Assembly (NCBI RefSeq): GCF_019710575.1
Contig: NZ_JAHWFK010000041.1
Span: forward strand, 62,001 to 126,000
Direction: 5' to 3'
Source of the DNA: Paractinoplanes polyasparticus
GTDB lineage: Bacteria > Actinomycetota > Actinomycetes > Mycobacteriales > Micromonosporaceae
DNA: 64,000 nt
Made by a program: the position numbers and the translations under genes. The notes beneath the pieces were generated by a model. That model saw only the letters and a program-made list of their open reading frames with translations. It had not been told where the DNA came from and did not search any database. Shown here piece by piece: positions 26,280 through 34,629 of this stretch. How positions within the stretch are numbered: position 1 is the first letter of the stretch; each line of letters opens with the position of its first letter.

Positions 26280-26725
26280 CCTACGGCATCTACTTCGACA
26301 GCGGCACCCCGGCCGGCGACTTGCGGCAGGCGCTGCACACCGTCTACAACGTGGCCCTCGAGCGGATCTACGTCGGCCCGTATGAAGATCTCAATACCTA
26401 CCCTGGCCCCGACCCGATCGTTCTCATCACGCCGGTCGACGGCGCATTCGGGCACGAACTGAGCGGCGGCGCCACGCTCCGCGAACTGACGAACGCCACA
26501 CCTCTGGAACTCGCCCAGGCAGTCTGCCGGGTGGCACGGACCCGAGCCCTGCTCGACGACGGCAGCCCCGCCCCCGACTACTGGTTCCTCGTCGCCACCG
26601 ATGGCAGTTATGGCCGGGTGATGACCGACCCCGACAGCGACGCCCTCACGATCCTGTACGCCCTCGAACCCATCGCCGGTGAACCCGGCTTGCCGGTGGT
26701 GCCCCCGCCCGACTGGGCCCGATGA
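26276..26725 (+). CDS. Uncharacterised acidic protein coupled to 25677 gene
   Basis: This 149-residue acidic protein starts at an ATG overlapping the preceding stop (ATGA), so it is translationally coupled. Segments include IYFDSGTPAGDLRQALHTVY and YWFLVATDGSYGRVMT. There is no signal peptide or known motif. Small size, acidity and coupling to a possible toxin-like gene make an immunity or chaperone role conceivable, but nothing in the sequence proves it. A strong hairpin follows. Confidence 0.6.
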   Translation: MTYGIYFDSGTPAGDLRQALHTVYNVALERIYVGPYEDLNTYPGPDPIVLITPVDGAFGHELSGGATLRELTNATPLELAQAVCRVARTRALLDDGSPAPDYWFLVATDGSYGRVMTDPDSDALTILYALEPIAGEPGLPVVPPPDWAR

Positions 26726-26732
26726 CACACGA

Positions 26733-26766
26733 CGAGCCGCCACCGCGTTTTCGCGGTGGCGGCTCG
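26733..26766. terminator. Bidirectional terminator between convergent genes
   Basis: A perfect 15-bp stem (26733-26747 with 26752-26766) has a TTTT loop. It lies between the stops at 26725 and 26777 and serves both strands. Confidence 0.75.
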
Positions 26767-26776
26767 GGTCGTCAGG

Positions 26777-27991
26777 TCAGGCCGCGTTCTTGGTGGGGAT
26801 GCGCCACAGACGGACCTTGTTGTCGGCGCCGGCCGTGATCAGGCGTTTGCCGTCGGGGCTGATCCGCAGGGCCCAGACGTGGCCGTTGTGGCCGGTCAGC
26901 GGGGTGCCCTTCACGGTGCCGGTCGCGGTGTCCCACAGCCGTACGGTGCCGTCGTCGCTGCCGGTGGCCAGCAGCCTTCCGCCCGGGTTGAAGCGCATCG
27001 CGCGCACCGGACCCGCATGACCGGCCAGGGGCTCGGTGGCCGGCTGGCGGGTCACGGTGTTCCACAGCTGCACCGTGTTGTCGCCGCCGGACGAGGTGGC
27101 CAGCAGCCTTCCGCTGCGGCTGAACGTCAGGGCGTACACGGGGGCCGAGCTGCTGGTGAGCGGTTTGCCGGCGGGTTCGCCGGTGGCTGAGTTCCACAGC
27201 CGTACGACCCGGCCGGCGCCGGAGGCGGCCACCAGCCTGCCGTTGGGGCTGAAGCTCAGCGCGTACACCGGGCCGGGGCTCACGGTCAGCGCTTCACCGA
27301 TCGGCTCGCCGTTGCTGGTCTGCCACAGCCGTACGGTGTTGTCGCTGTCGGCGCCGGCGGACGCGAGGCGCTCGCCGTCCGGGCTGAACACCGCCATGCG
27401 GACGGCCCCGGTGTGGCCGGTGATGGTGCGTACCAGATTGCCGGTGATCAGATTCCACAGCCGTACCGTGCCGTCGTCACCGGCCGTGACCAGCAGTTGG
27501 CCGCTGGAGCTGAAGGTCACCGAGCGCACGGGCCCGACATGGCCGGTCAGCGGCGTACCGGACTGCTGCCCCGTGGTGGGGTTCCACAGCGTCACCCGGC
27601 TGTCGCCCGCTACAGCCAGCAGTTTGCCGTCTGAGCTGTACGCGATGGAGTTGATGGGCCCGGTCCGGGCAGCCAGCGCGGGGCCGGATCGGCGGCCGGT
27701 CACGGTGCTCCACTGCCGAACTGCCGCGCGACTCACGGTGGCGAACACTTTCCCGTCGGGGCGCAGGGCGATGAGCCCCGCCGAGCCCGGCACGACGCTC
27801 CGGGAGCGGGCGCCGACGGCATCCGCGGCCGAAGTCACGGCGAGCGCGGGCTGCGGTGCCACCACCGTGGTGATGGCGCCCAGTGCGAGCAGCCCGAGCA
27901 GGGCCACGCCGGCGGCCCACCCGGCACGCCGCCGGTGGCCGCCGACCGTAGAGTCACTGCTCGTGTCTTTACGATCTCTCTTGGTAGTCAC
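26777..27991 (-). CDS. Membrane-anchored WD40-repeat protein
   Basis: This is a 404-residue protein. GTG 27991 is chosen because a TACGGT -10 element lies 6 bases upstream. A short basic cytoplasmic N-terminus is followed by one membrane helix (~25-48) ending in ALA, so the rest is probably outside the cell. About eight WD40 blades follow, with repeated GTVRLWD/NTVRLW and FSPDGRLLA-type motifs. WD40 propellers act as binding scaffolds. In actinobacteria many are fused to protein kinases; here only the propeller and anchor remain. Partner proteins are unknown. Confidence 0.85.
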   Translation of the reverse strand: MTTKRDRKDTSSDSTVGGHRRRAGWAAGVALLGLLALGAITTVVAPQPALAVTSAADAVGARSRSVVPGSAGLIALRPDGKVFATVSRAAVRQWSTVTGRRSGPALAARTGPINSIAYSSDGKLLAVAGDSRVTLWNPTTGQQSGTPLTGHVGPVRSVTFSSSGQLLVTAGDDGTVRLWNLITGNLVRTITGHTGAVRMAVFSPDGERLASAGADSDNTVRLWQTSNGEPIGEALTVSPGPVYALSFSPNGRLVAASGAGRVVRLWNSATGEPAGKPLTSSSAPVYALTFSRSGRLLATSSGGDNTVQLWNTVTRQPATEPLAGHAGPVRAMRFNPGGRLLATGSDDGTVRLWDTATGTVKGTPLTGHNGHVWALRISPDGKRLITAGADNKVRLWRIPTKNAA

Positions 27992-28003
27992 TACGGCACC
28001 GTA
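27992..28003 (-). promoter_or_regulatory. -10 element of a leaderless transcript
   Basis: On the minus strand TACGGT (27998-28003) is separated by 6 bases from GTG 27991. No ribosome site is seen, which supports a leaderless mRNA. Confidence 0.55.
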
Positions 28004-28105
28004 GCCAGGGTCAAGGGCGGATTTCGGGGCTGTTTGCCGGGGTTCATCCGGCCGGGTGCACTCGCCTCGCATCGCCGCCAGGCGAGCGCGTAACGCAGAT
28101 CGTGG

Positions 28106-28137
28106 TTGCATTCGGTACCCAGGTACAGGCTTACCGT
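28106..28137 (+). promoter_or_regulatory. MerR-type promoter with 20-bp spacer and central dyad
   Basis: TTGCAT (28106-28111) and TACCGT (28132-28137) are 20 bp apart. The palindrome GTACCCAGGTAC (28115-28126) sits near the centre of the spacer. A long spacer with a central dyad is the hallmark of promoters twisted open by MerR-family activators. It precedes the two-gene unit encoding such a regulator. Confidence 0.6.
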
Positions 28138-28182
28138 CGGATGGACGGCGCCGACAGTGCGCCCGCGTTCGAGGAGGCCGGC

Positions 28183-28521
28183 ATGTCTTTCACGGTTCCG
28201 GATGCCTGCACATTGCCGACGGCGGAGCGGCCGTTGCGGCTGGCGGAGTTCGACGAGCTCTTCGCCACCGCTGTTCGCGAAGTCGACCACGTCGACGCGA
28301 CACACGCCCGGTTGCACCTGAACGGCCCGGCCGGTCTGACAGCGCGGGTACGGGATCTGGCCGCGCGGGAAGCCGAGTGCTGCTCGTTCCTCACCTTCAC
28401 CGTCACCTCGCAATCGGCCACCGCCGGTGAGGCCGTCGTCATCGAGATCGAGGTCCCAGCCGCGTACGCCGAGGTTCTCGCCTCGTTCGCCCAGCGTGCC
28501 GACGCCGGCGCCAAGTCATGA
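28183..28521 (+). CDS. Uncharacterised Cys-containing protein in a MerR operon
   Basis: This 112-residue soluble protein starts at ATG 28183 with GAGGAG upstream. It has a DACTLPTAERPLRLAEFDELF start and an AREAECCSFLTFTV segment with adjacent cysteines. Its stop overlaps the start of the MerR-type regulator (ATGA), so the two are coupled. The Cys pair and the partner suggest metal or thiol chemistry. I do not recognise a named family. Confidence 0.65.
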   Translation: MSFTVPDACTLPTAERPLRLAEFDELFATAVREVDHVDATHARLHLNGPAGLTARVRDLAAREAECCSFLTFTVTSQSATAGEAVVIEIEVPAAYAEVLASFAQRADAGAKS

Positions 28522-28976
28522 CCGCCGGACGGCCGGAACTCCTGATGGACGGGCTCCGTACGGGCGAGGTCGCCGAGCGGGCCGGCGTCAACATTCAGAC
28601 GTTGCGTTACTACGAACGCCGCGGGCTGCTTGCCGAGCCGGGCCGTTCGAACGGGGGCCATCGGCTGTATCCGCCGGACACGGTCGTCCTGCTGAACGTG
28701 ATCAAGGCGGCGCAGCGGCTCGGGTTCTCCCTCGATGAGATCGCCGAACTGCTGGACGCCGGTCGACGCCGGCACCCGAGCGCGGATCTGCGGCAACGCG
28801 CCATCGACAAGATCGCCGAGATCGACCGAAAGATCGCCGACCTGGCCGCCATCCGGGGCACTCTCGCCGAGGTCGTCGACGCCCGCTGCGACAGCCTCAC
28901 CAACTGCACCTGCGCCGACTGCCCGCTCCCGTACCTGACCATCGGCACCACCCGCTCATCCGGCGAGACGGAGTGA
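28518..28976 (+). CDS. MerR-family regulator with Cys-rich metal site
   Basis: This 152-residue protein has an N-terminal MerR helix-turn-helix (LRTGEVAERAGVNIQTLRYYERRGLL), a dimerisation helix (~85-120) and a C-terminal cysteine cluster CDSLTNCTCADCPLP. The cluster is expected to bind a soft metal or thiol-reactive species. A second ATG at 28545 is possible, but the coupled start at 28518 is kept. The promoter at 28106-28137 has the right geometry for control by this protein. No transporter or reductase is linked, so the inducer is unknown. Confidence 0.85.
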   Translation: MTAGRPELLMDGLRTGEVAERAGVNIQTLRYYERRGLLAEPGRSNGGHRLYPPDTVVLLNVIKAAQRLGFSLDEIAELLDAGRRRHPSADLRQRAIDKIAEIDRKIADLAAIRGTLAEVVDARCDSLTNCTCADCPLPYLTIGTTRSSGETE

Positions 28977-29069
28977 ACCCGTCACGATCGCCGGCAAGGA
29001 CGCTGCGATCCGCCCGGGTACAACGAGCGCGGCGAGACCCGCCACCGGTGGATCCCGCCGCGAAATTGA

Positions 29070-30653
29070 TCAGCCGATTCCGTACGCCCGGAAGACGGTG
29101 ACCTCGGTGTAAGCGCCCCCGGCGACCGTGGCCCGCACCTTCAGCGCCACCGCACTGGTCTTCGGGTTGGTGACGGTCGCGTACCAGGCGCCGCCGATCT
29201 TCTGAACCGGGACGGTGCGCCACGTGTTGCCGCTGTCCGGCGACATCTGCGCGGTCATCTTGGTCACCTTCGGGTCGGCGCCACGCTTGGCGTCCGGGTC
29301 GACCGCGCCGCGGAGCAACTTGATCGCGACCTTGGTGGTGCTGGCCGGCTTGGCCTTGTTGCTCGTGCTGAGGCCGGTCGGGGAAAGGTGCACCGAGTAG
29401 ACCCCGGCCAGCGCACTGGCGTTCGGCTTGGTCTGGAAGTGGTACGTCACCCGGCTGGTCGTGGACAGCATCCCGGACGGGAAGGTGATCTCCGGGTAGT
29501 AGCGGGTCGCGGTGTTGGTGAGCGTGTACCAGCCGGCCTTCTTGACCGTGTAGTACATGTAGGTGGCCTCGGGCTCCCAGCCCTTGTCCTGCTTCACGGC
29601 AACCGCCTTACCGCCGAAACGCAGCGCCGCCGAGGCCTTGTCGCCACCCTCCACCGAGCCGTCGCGGGGGAACGCCGGGTCGCTGAACATGTCGTTCAGG
29701 CCGAACTGGACCACACCGCGGATCGTGACCGGCAGCTGCGCACCGGGACCCCAGGCCGAGTTGAAGAAGCTCAGGTTGTACGACTTCCCGGCCTTGACCG
29801 TGCGCTTCGCGAAGTAGCCGCCGATGTTCCAGGTCTCGCCGGACTTCGTGGTCGCCGACGACTCGGCCCGCACGTCCCAGGTGCCGGGGGTGACGCGGAC
29901 GTTGCTGATGGTCGGTTTGTCGGTGCCGCCCAGCCCGGCGTACAGGTTGTTGCCACACCCGCTCGTCTGCGGCTGCACCGCGAGGTTGGAGTAGACGGAA
30001 CCGGACGGGCCGCGCTTCTGAACCACCCTGAAGTTGGCCAGCTTGCTCGCGTTGTAGGTCTTGCCCAGCCCACCCGGCACGCCGGTGGTCTGGTGCAGCA
30101 CCGCATAGCTGGTGGAGGCGCCGGAGCCGTCGCTCCACGAACCGAGCGCGGCGAAGCCGAGGTACTTCGAGGTGTTCGGGACGACGTACAACTTCGTGTC
30201 GGGGAAGGCGGACGCTTCTACGTCGTCACTCGCGCTGGTCCGGGTGCAGACGCGCATGGTCAGGGAGTACTGGAGGCCCTTGGGTACGGGGCTGAGCCCG
30301 AGCCCGACCGGCTTGCCGTGCCGGGCGTCGATCGTCAGCTTGGAAGAGCCGGACACCTTCACCGTCTTGCCGGACAATGTGATCGTGTTGCCGGTGGTCA
30401 CCGAGGTCAATACGGCGTACGTGCCCTTGGGCAGCTTCTTGGCGGTGCCGGAGCGCATCGAGATGGTCGAGCTGGTCGCCACGTCGACCAGCTTCAGGCC
30501 CGCGTTGACCTTGGCGCCGTTGCGGTTCAGCACGGTGACGGTGAGTGTGTGAGTGGCAGCCACCGCGGTGCCGCCCATGCCCAACAGCAAGGCTGGAACC
30601 ACGGCGAAGGCCAGCCCACGGCCGAGGCGGGCACGCTTGACGAGATTGAGCAT
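29070..30653 (-). CDS. Large secreted protein of unknown function
   Basis: This 527-residue protein has a clear Sec signal peptide (~1-33, ending AVA). The mature part is rich in Thr, Ser, Gly and Lys with regular beta-strand patterns: an N-terminal Ig-like region (HTLTVTVLNRNGAKVNAGL) and a later jelly-roll-like part (YFAKRTVKAGKSYNLSFFNSAWGPG). Cys residues are few. It has no LPXTG motif or membrane tail, so it is probably released or loosely wall-bound. I do not recognise a catalytic motif. The start ATG is at 30653. Confidence 0.75.
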   Translation of the reverse strand: MLNLVKRARLGRGLAFAVVPALLLGMGGTAVAATHTLTVTVLNRNGAKVNAGLKLVDVATSSTISMRSGTAKKLPKGTYAVLTSVTTGNTITLSGKTVKVSGSSKLTIDARHGKPVGLGLSPVPKGLQYSLTMRVCTRTSASDDVEASAFPDTKLYVVPNTSKYLGFAALGSWSDGSGASTSYAVLHQTTGVPGGLGKTYNASKLANFRVVQKRGPSGSVYSNLAVQPQTSGCGNNLYAGLGGTDKPTISNVRVTPGTWDVRAESSATTKSGETWNIGGYFAKRTVKAGKSYNLSFFNSAWGPGAQLPVTIRGVVQFGLNDMFSDPAFPRDGSVEGGDKASAALRFGGKAVAVKQDKGWEPEATYMYYTVKKAGWYTLTNTATRYYPEITFPSGMLSTTSRVTYHFQTKPNASALAGVYSVHLSPTGLSTSNKAKPASTTKVAIKLLRGAVDPDAKRGADPKVTKMTAQMSPDSGNTWRTVPVQKIGGAWYATVTNPKTSAVALKVRATVAGGAYTEVTVFRAYGIG

Positions 30654-30782
30654 GGGTGATCCCTGTGCGGCGAAGGGGAGAGGTGCGGAGCCGCGATCAT
30701 GCCATAGACGACGGTACGGTGTCGTCCCCTTCTCGGGCGGCTCGGTGCTACCGCCGTTCCCCCTCTCATCGAGGCCGCCGAC

Positions 30783-30814
30783 CGGAGCGCGGCGGGTGCG
30801 GCCGCCGCGCTCCG
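30783..30814 (-). terminator. Hairpin terminator after the epoxide hydrolase genes
   Basis: A perfect 13-bp stem (30783-30795 with 30802-30814, loop 6) lies 25 bases beyond the stop of the Tat-type epoxide hydrolase on the minus strand. No U-tract follows. Confidence 0.6.
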
Positions 30815-30838
30815 TGACGTCCGATCAGGGGCATCGAT

Positions 30839-32149
30839 TCAGCGGGCCGACCGGAACGCGGCACGGACCTCCCGAGTGAACAGCTCGGGTTGCTCCCATG
30901 CCGCGAAGTGTCCGCCACGCCGGGGTTGGTTGTAGTAGTTGAGGGTCGGGTATTCGATCTCGGCCCAGCTGCGAGGGGCCTGGAAGATCTCGCCCGGGAA
31001 GGCGCTGAACCCGACGGGGACGGTCACCGGTAAAGGAGTCCGGCCCGCGGCAGCGGTCCGCGTTCTCTCCCAGTACATGCGGGCGGCCGACTCGCCGGTG
31101 CCGGTCAGCCAGTACAGGGAGATGTTGTCGAGGATGTGTTCGCGGGTGAGGTTGCCCGACGCCGCGCCGCCACGGAAGGCGCGAGAGATCTTGAGGTAGC
31201 TGTCCGTGTCGTGGTCGAGCATCCAGGACGCGAGGGCGACGGGCGAGTCCAGCAACGCATAGCCGATCGTCTGCGGCCGGGTCGACTGCTCGACTATGTA
31301 GCCCTTTCCGCTGGTCGAGAAGACCTGGAGGGCGGCGGCGGCCGCTTTCTCCTCCGCGGTGTTCTTGGGCAGGTTCGCGGTGCCTGCCAGTGCGGGGGCG
31401 AGCAGGTTCAAGTGGATGCCCAGCAATCCTGTGGGAGCCAGACGGCCGATGCCGTCGGTGACGGCGGCGCCGACGTCTCCGCCCTGGGCGACGTAGCGGG
31501 TGTAGCCGAGCCGGCGCATGAGTTCGGCCCAGGCGCGCGCCGTCCGGTTGGAGTCCCAGCCGAGTTCGTCCGGTTTGCCGGAGAACCCATAGCCGGGAAT
31601 TGACGGCAGTACGAGGTGGAACGCGTCGGCAGCCGTGCCACCGTGCGCGGTGGGATTGGTGAGAGGGCCGACGGCTTCGAGAAGTTCGACGATCGAGCCG
31701 GGCCAGCCGTGGGTCATGATCAGCGGCAGTGCGTTGCGGTGCCGGGACCGTACGTGGATGAAGTGGATGTCCACGCCGTCGATCTCGGTCAGGAACTGCG
31801 GCAGGCGGTTGAGTTTCGCCTCGAACCGGCGCCAGTCGTAGCTGGTCGTCCAGAACCGGGCGAGGGACTGAGCGGTTCGCAGCTGAACGCCTTGCGACCG
31901 ATCGTTCACGAGCTCGCGAGTCGGCCAGCGGGTCGCGGAAACACGCCGGCGCATCTCGGCCACCTGCTCGCGAGGAACCGCGACCCGGAACGGGCGGATC
32001 CCAGCCGGGGCGATGGACGGTGCGGCGCCCGCCGGCGCTCGGCCGATGACGGTCGATGCGGCCACCGCGAGGCCGGCTGCGAAGCCGCCCTGCAAGACCT
32101 GCCGTCGAGTAGGTCGAAACCCGGACGAAGTCATCATCTTCCTCTTCAT
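30839..32149 (-). CDS. Tat-exported epoxide hydrolase (EHN family)
   Basis: This 436-residue protein has a twin-arginine signal (TRRQVLQGG, ~14-22, then an Ala-rich helix to APAGA), unusual for this family. After it come the epoxide-hydrolase N-terminal domain (FRVAVPREQVAEMRRR) and an alpha/beta hydrolase core with the oxyanion-hole motif HGWPGS and nucleophile Asp in GGDVGA. A C-terminal GGHFAAWEQPELF supplies the catalytic His. It hydrates epoxides to diols, here apparently outside the cytoplasm. A cytosolic paralogue lies 92 bp upstream on the same strand. Confidence 0.88.
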   Translation of the reverse strand: MKRKMMTSSGFRPTRRQVLQGGFAAGLAVAASTVIGRAPAGAAPSIAPAGIRPFRVAVPREQVAEMRRRVSATRWPTRELVNDRSQGVQLRTAQSLARFWTTSYDWRRFEAKLNRLPQFLTEIDGVDIHFIHVRSRHRNALPLIMTHGWPGSIVELLEAVGPLTNPTAHGGTAADAFHLVLPSIPGYGFSGKPDELGWDSNRTARAWAELMRRLGYTRYVAQGGDVGAAVTDGIGRLAPTGLLGIHLNLLAPALAGTANLPKNTAEEKAAAAALQVFSTSGKGYIVEQSTRPQTIGYALLDSPVALASWMLDHDTDSYLKISRAFRGGAASGNLTREHILDNISLYWLTGTGESAARMYWERTRTAAAGRTPLPVTVPVGFSAFPGEIFQAPRSWAEIEYPTLNYYNQPRRGGHFAAWEQPELFTREVRAAFRSAR

Positions 32150-32241
32150 TCATCGACTGTGGATGCTGCGCCTGGCCGGCAACTCAGGCGTGGGCAAGGA
32201 CCGCTTGGCGGCCACCGGTTGGATCACATCGCGCCGAGTCG

Positions 32242-33444
32242 TCATCGGAGCGGAAGGAACGCGGCCCGCACTTGCTCCGCGAACAGCTCCGGCTCTTCCC
32301 AGGCCGCGAAGTGACCGCCCCGTTCCGCCACCCCGAAGTAGTTGAGCGTCGGATAGGAGAACTCGGCCCAACTGCGCGGCGTCCGCCAGATCTCTCCGGG
32401 GAAGGTGCTGAAGCCGACCGGAACCCGGGGGTCGGGCAGCGGCGGCCGGCCCGCGGCGGGAGCGTCCGGGCCGTACGCCTCCCAATAGGATCGGGCCGTC
32501 GACGCACCGGTGCCGGTCAACCAATAGGCCGTGACGTCGTCAAGGATGTGATCCCGGGTGAGGCCGCCGGACGGCTTACCGTCGACGAACGCACTGGCGA
32601 TCTTGTAATAGGCGTCCGTGTCGTGATCGATCATCCAGGCGGCGAGGGCGGCCGGCGAATCCAGCAACGCGTATCCGATCGTCTCCGGCCGCGTCGCCAT
32701 CTCCACGAAGTAGCCGTTCCCGGAGGTCTGGAAAGTCTTGATCGCGGCCAGTGCCGCCTTCTCCTCCGCGGTGCTGCTCGGCAGCACGGACGGGTCGTTG
32801 AGCGCCGGCACCAGGAGGTTGGTGTGGATGCCGGCCAGGCCCGCCGGGCCCAGCCGTCCCATCGCGTCGGTCACGCCGGCGCCCACGTCACCGCCCTGGG
32901 CGACGTAGCGGTCATAACCGAGCCGCTCCATCAGCTCTGCCCAGGCCCGCGCGGTACGCACGAGATCCCAGCCGACCTCGGTCGGCTCGCCGGAGAAGCC
33001 GTACCCCGGCAGTGACGGCAGCACGAGATGGAACGCATCCGCGGCCGTGCCGCCGTGCGCGGTCGGATCGGTCAGCGGACCCACCGAGTCGAGCATCTCG
33101 ATCACCGACCCCGGCCAGCCGTGCGTCATGATCAGCGGCAACGCGTCCGGGTGCTTGGACCGTACGTGCAGGAAGTGGATGTCCACACCGTCGATCTCGG
33201 TGGTGAACTGCGGCAGCGCGTTCAGCCGGGACTGCACCCTCCGCAGGTCGTACTCCTTCGCCCAGTAGTGGCCGAGAGCGCGCATCGTGGCCAACTGCAC
33301 CCCCTGCGACCGGTCGCCGACCAGTTCCCGGCTCGGCCACCGGGTCGCGGCCAGCCGTCGCCGAAGGTCATCTATCTCCTTGTCGCGGAAGTGCACGGTG
33401 AACGGTCGAATTGCACGCCTGGTTCGTTGCTCGAGCGTCGTCAC
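32242..33444 (-). CDS. Cytosolic epoxide hydrolase (EHN family), paralogue
   Basis: This 400-residue protein starts at GTG 33444. It carries the same modules as its neighbour (EHN domain, HGWPGS, GGDVGA nucleophile loop, GGHFAAWEEPELF) but has no signal peptide. The two proteins are alike over their length, including PLTDPTAHGGTAADAFHLVLPS versus PLTNPTAHGG, indicating tandem duplication. Retaining one exported and one internal copy suggests detoxification on both sides of the membrane. They may share a promoter in the 349-bp gap upstream. Confidence 0.88.
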   Translation of the reverse strand: MTTLEQRTRRAIRPFTVHFRDKEIDDLRRRLAATRWPSRELVGDRSQGVQLATMRALGHYWAKEYDLRRVQSRLNALPQFTTEIDGVDIHFLHVRSKHPDALPLIMTHGWPGSVIEMLDSVGPLTDPTAHGGTAADAFHLVLPSLPGYGFSGEPTEVGWDLVRTARAWAELMERLGYDRYVAQGGDVGAGVTDAMGRLGPAGLAGIHTNLLVPALNDPSVLPSSTAEEKAALAAIKTFQTSGNGYFVEMATRPETIGYALLDSPAALAAWMIDHDTDAYYKIASAFVDGKPSGGLTRDHILDDVTAYWLTGTGASTARSYWEAYGPDAPAAGRPPLPDPRVPVGFSTFPGEIWRTPRSWAEFSYPTLNYFGVAERGGHFAAWEEPELFAEQVRAAFLPLR

Positions 33445-33793
33445 GTCGCCGCAGCCTTTCAGTCGGAAGCCGGCACAGAGCCCGGACGCGGGCTGCCTCA
33501 ACGGCCTGCCATCCGGACTCTTAGGACGCCCATAAGCCTGGCAACGCCTGACCTATGTCGCGCCAGGCAAAGACCCTGGCCGTACACCCGGGGTGCGCAG
33601 CTGGACCCGGGTGTCCCGGGTACCGGCCGGCCGCGCAGGCTTGCCTCGTCAGGTGGTGAAGAGCGTCTCGGTCAGCCCGATGGCTGTCGACCGGAGCAGC
33701 AACCTGACGTTCGCCTCGTCTGCAGCCGATACTGGTTATGCGATGACGATCTGACGTCGCCCTGATCGCAATCACCTGGCCGGAGAGCAACCG
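33445..33793. other. Divergent promoter region, no gene seen
   Basis: About 349 bases between the divergent epoxide hydrolase and kinase genes. GC-rich short palindromes occur (around 33591-33634), and GGAGAG at 33781-33786 is the ribosome site of the kinase. No coding frame is convincing. Confidence 0.5.
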
Positions 33794-34381
33794 ATGACCA
33801 CGCCGCCGCCGACGCTCGTGGTCATCCGGGGTAACTCCGGCAGCGGCAAAACCAGCACAGCCCGTGAAGTCCGGCGCCGGTACGGGCGCGGTACGGCACT
33901 GATCGAGCAGGACTACCTGCGCCGGGTCGTACTACGCGAACACGGCAGCGACAGCTCGCCGACGATCGCGCCGCGGTTCATCACGACAATGGTCCGCGAA
34001 GCCCTCACCGCGGGCTACCACGTCGTACTGGAAGGGATCCTGCATTCCGGCTCGTACGGGCCACCGTTGCGCGAGCTGATCGCCGAGCACCCTGGGCCGT
34101 CCTCCACGTTCTGGATGGACGTGTCGTTCGAGGAAACCGTGCGCCGCCACGAACGCCGCCACGAGCCGATCGACGTGTCTGCGCAGACGATGCGCTCCTG
34201 GTACACCCCGCTGGACCTGCTCCGCGTGCCCGGCGAGCAGGTCATCGCGGAGACCTCCGACTTCGAGGAGACGGTGGCGCAGATCCTGCACGTCAGCGGC
34301 CTGGCCGAGGCTGCGGCCCTCACCCCCTGCCCGCTGGTTTGTCCACGCTGCACTCGGAAGGAGCGACACGAACCGGCCTGA
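33794..34381 (+). CDS. Small P-loop kinase (AAA/zeta-toxin-like fold)
   Basis: This 195-residue protein has Walker A GNSGSGKTS (~13-21), an acidic LIEQDYLRR segment and HVVLEGILHSGSYG, like small-molecule kinases of the AAA_33/zeta/chloramphenicol-phosphotransferase type. A CxxC-like LVCPRC tail is present. The start is ATG 33794 with GGAGAG upstream. The substrate cannot be assigned. There is no antitoxin-like gene next to it, which argues against a zeta toxin. Confidence 0.78.
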   Translation: MTTPPPTLVVIRGNSGSGKTSTAREVRRRYGRGTALIEQDYLRRVVLREHGSDSSPTIAPRFITTMVREALTAGYHVVLEGILHSGSYGPPLRELIAEHPGPSSTFWMDVSFEETVRRHERRHEPIDVSAQTMRSWYTPLDLLRVPGEQVIAETSDFEETVAQILHVSGLAEAAALTPCPLVCPRCTRKERHEPA

Positions 34382-34486
34382 TACCTCTCGCTTCACTGGC
34401 CGCCACGGCCGCCAGCACGTCGCCGACATGCCGTTCGCCCGCCACAGGGCCCGGCGGGTCCACTTGCCCGGAGTGGCAGCACTTTC

Positions 34487-34605
34487 TCACCCGGGTGTGC
34501 CGCCGAAGGTACGGGCGTTGGGCGATGTGTCGAAGCAGGCCCAGACGACTTTGCCGCGTTGCTGCCGCTGGTTGTGCTGGGTCCGCGGAAAGCGGTAGGC
34601 CGCGC
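34487..34605 (-). pseudogene. Possible 3' stub of a lost gene
   Basis: On the minus strand an open stretch reads YRFPRTQHNQ then RQQRGKVVWACFDTSPNART and ends at a stop at 34487-34489. It has no start codon and runs into the promoter of the PP2C gene. The biased codons suggest the tail of a former gene. This is a weak call. Confidence 0.25.
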
Positions 34606-34616
34606 CAGGCCGTCCG

Positions 34617-34629
34617 TATAATTTTCGGA
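34617..34629 (+). promoter_or_regulatory. Perfect -10 TATAAT of a leaderless transcript
   Basis: TATAAT (34617-34622) is followed by 7 bases and ATG 34630. There is no ribosome site. This fixes the start of the phosphatase gene well inside a longer open frame. Confidence 0.65.

Noticed and set aside
33794..34381. Zeta-type toxin of a toxin-antitoxin pair
   Set aside because: The P-loop kinase lacks an adjacent epsilon-like antitoxin and the typical zeta substrate motifs, so it is called a small-molecule-type kinase.
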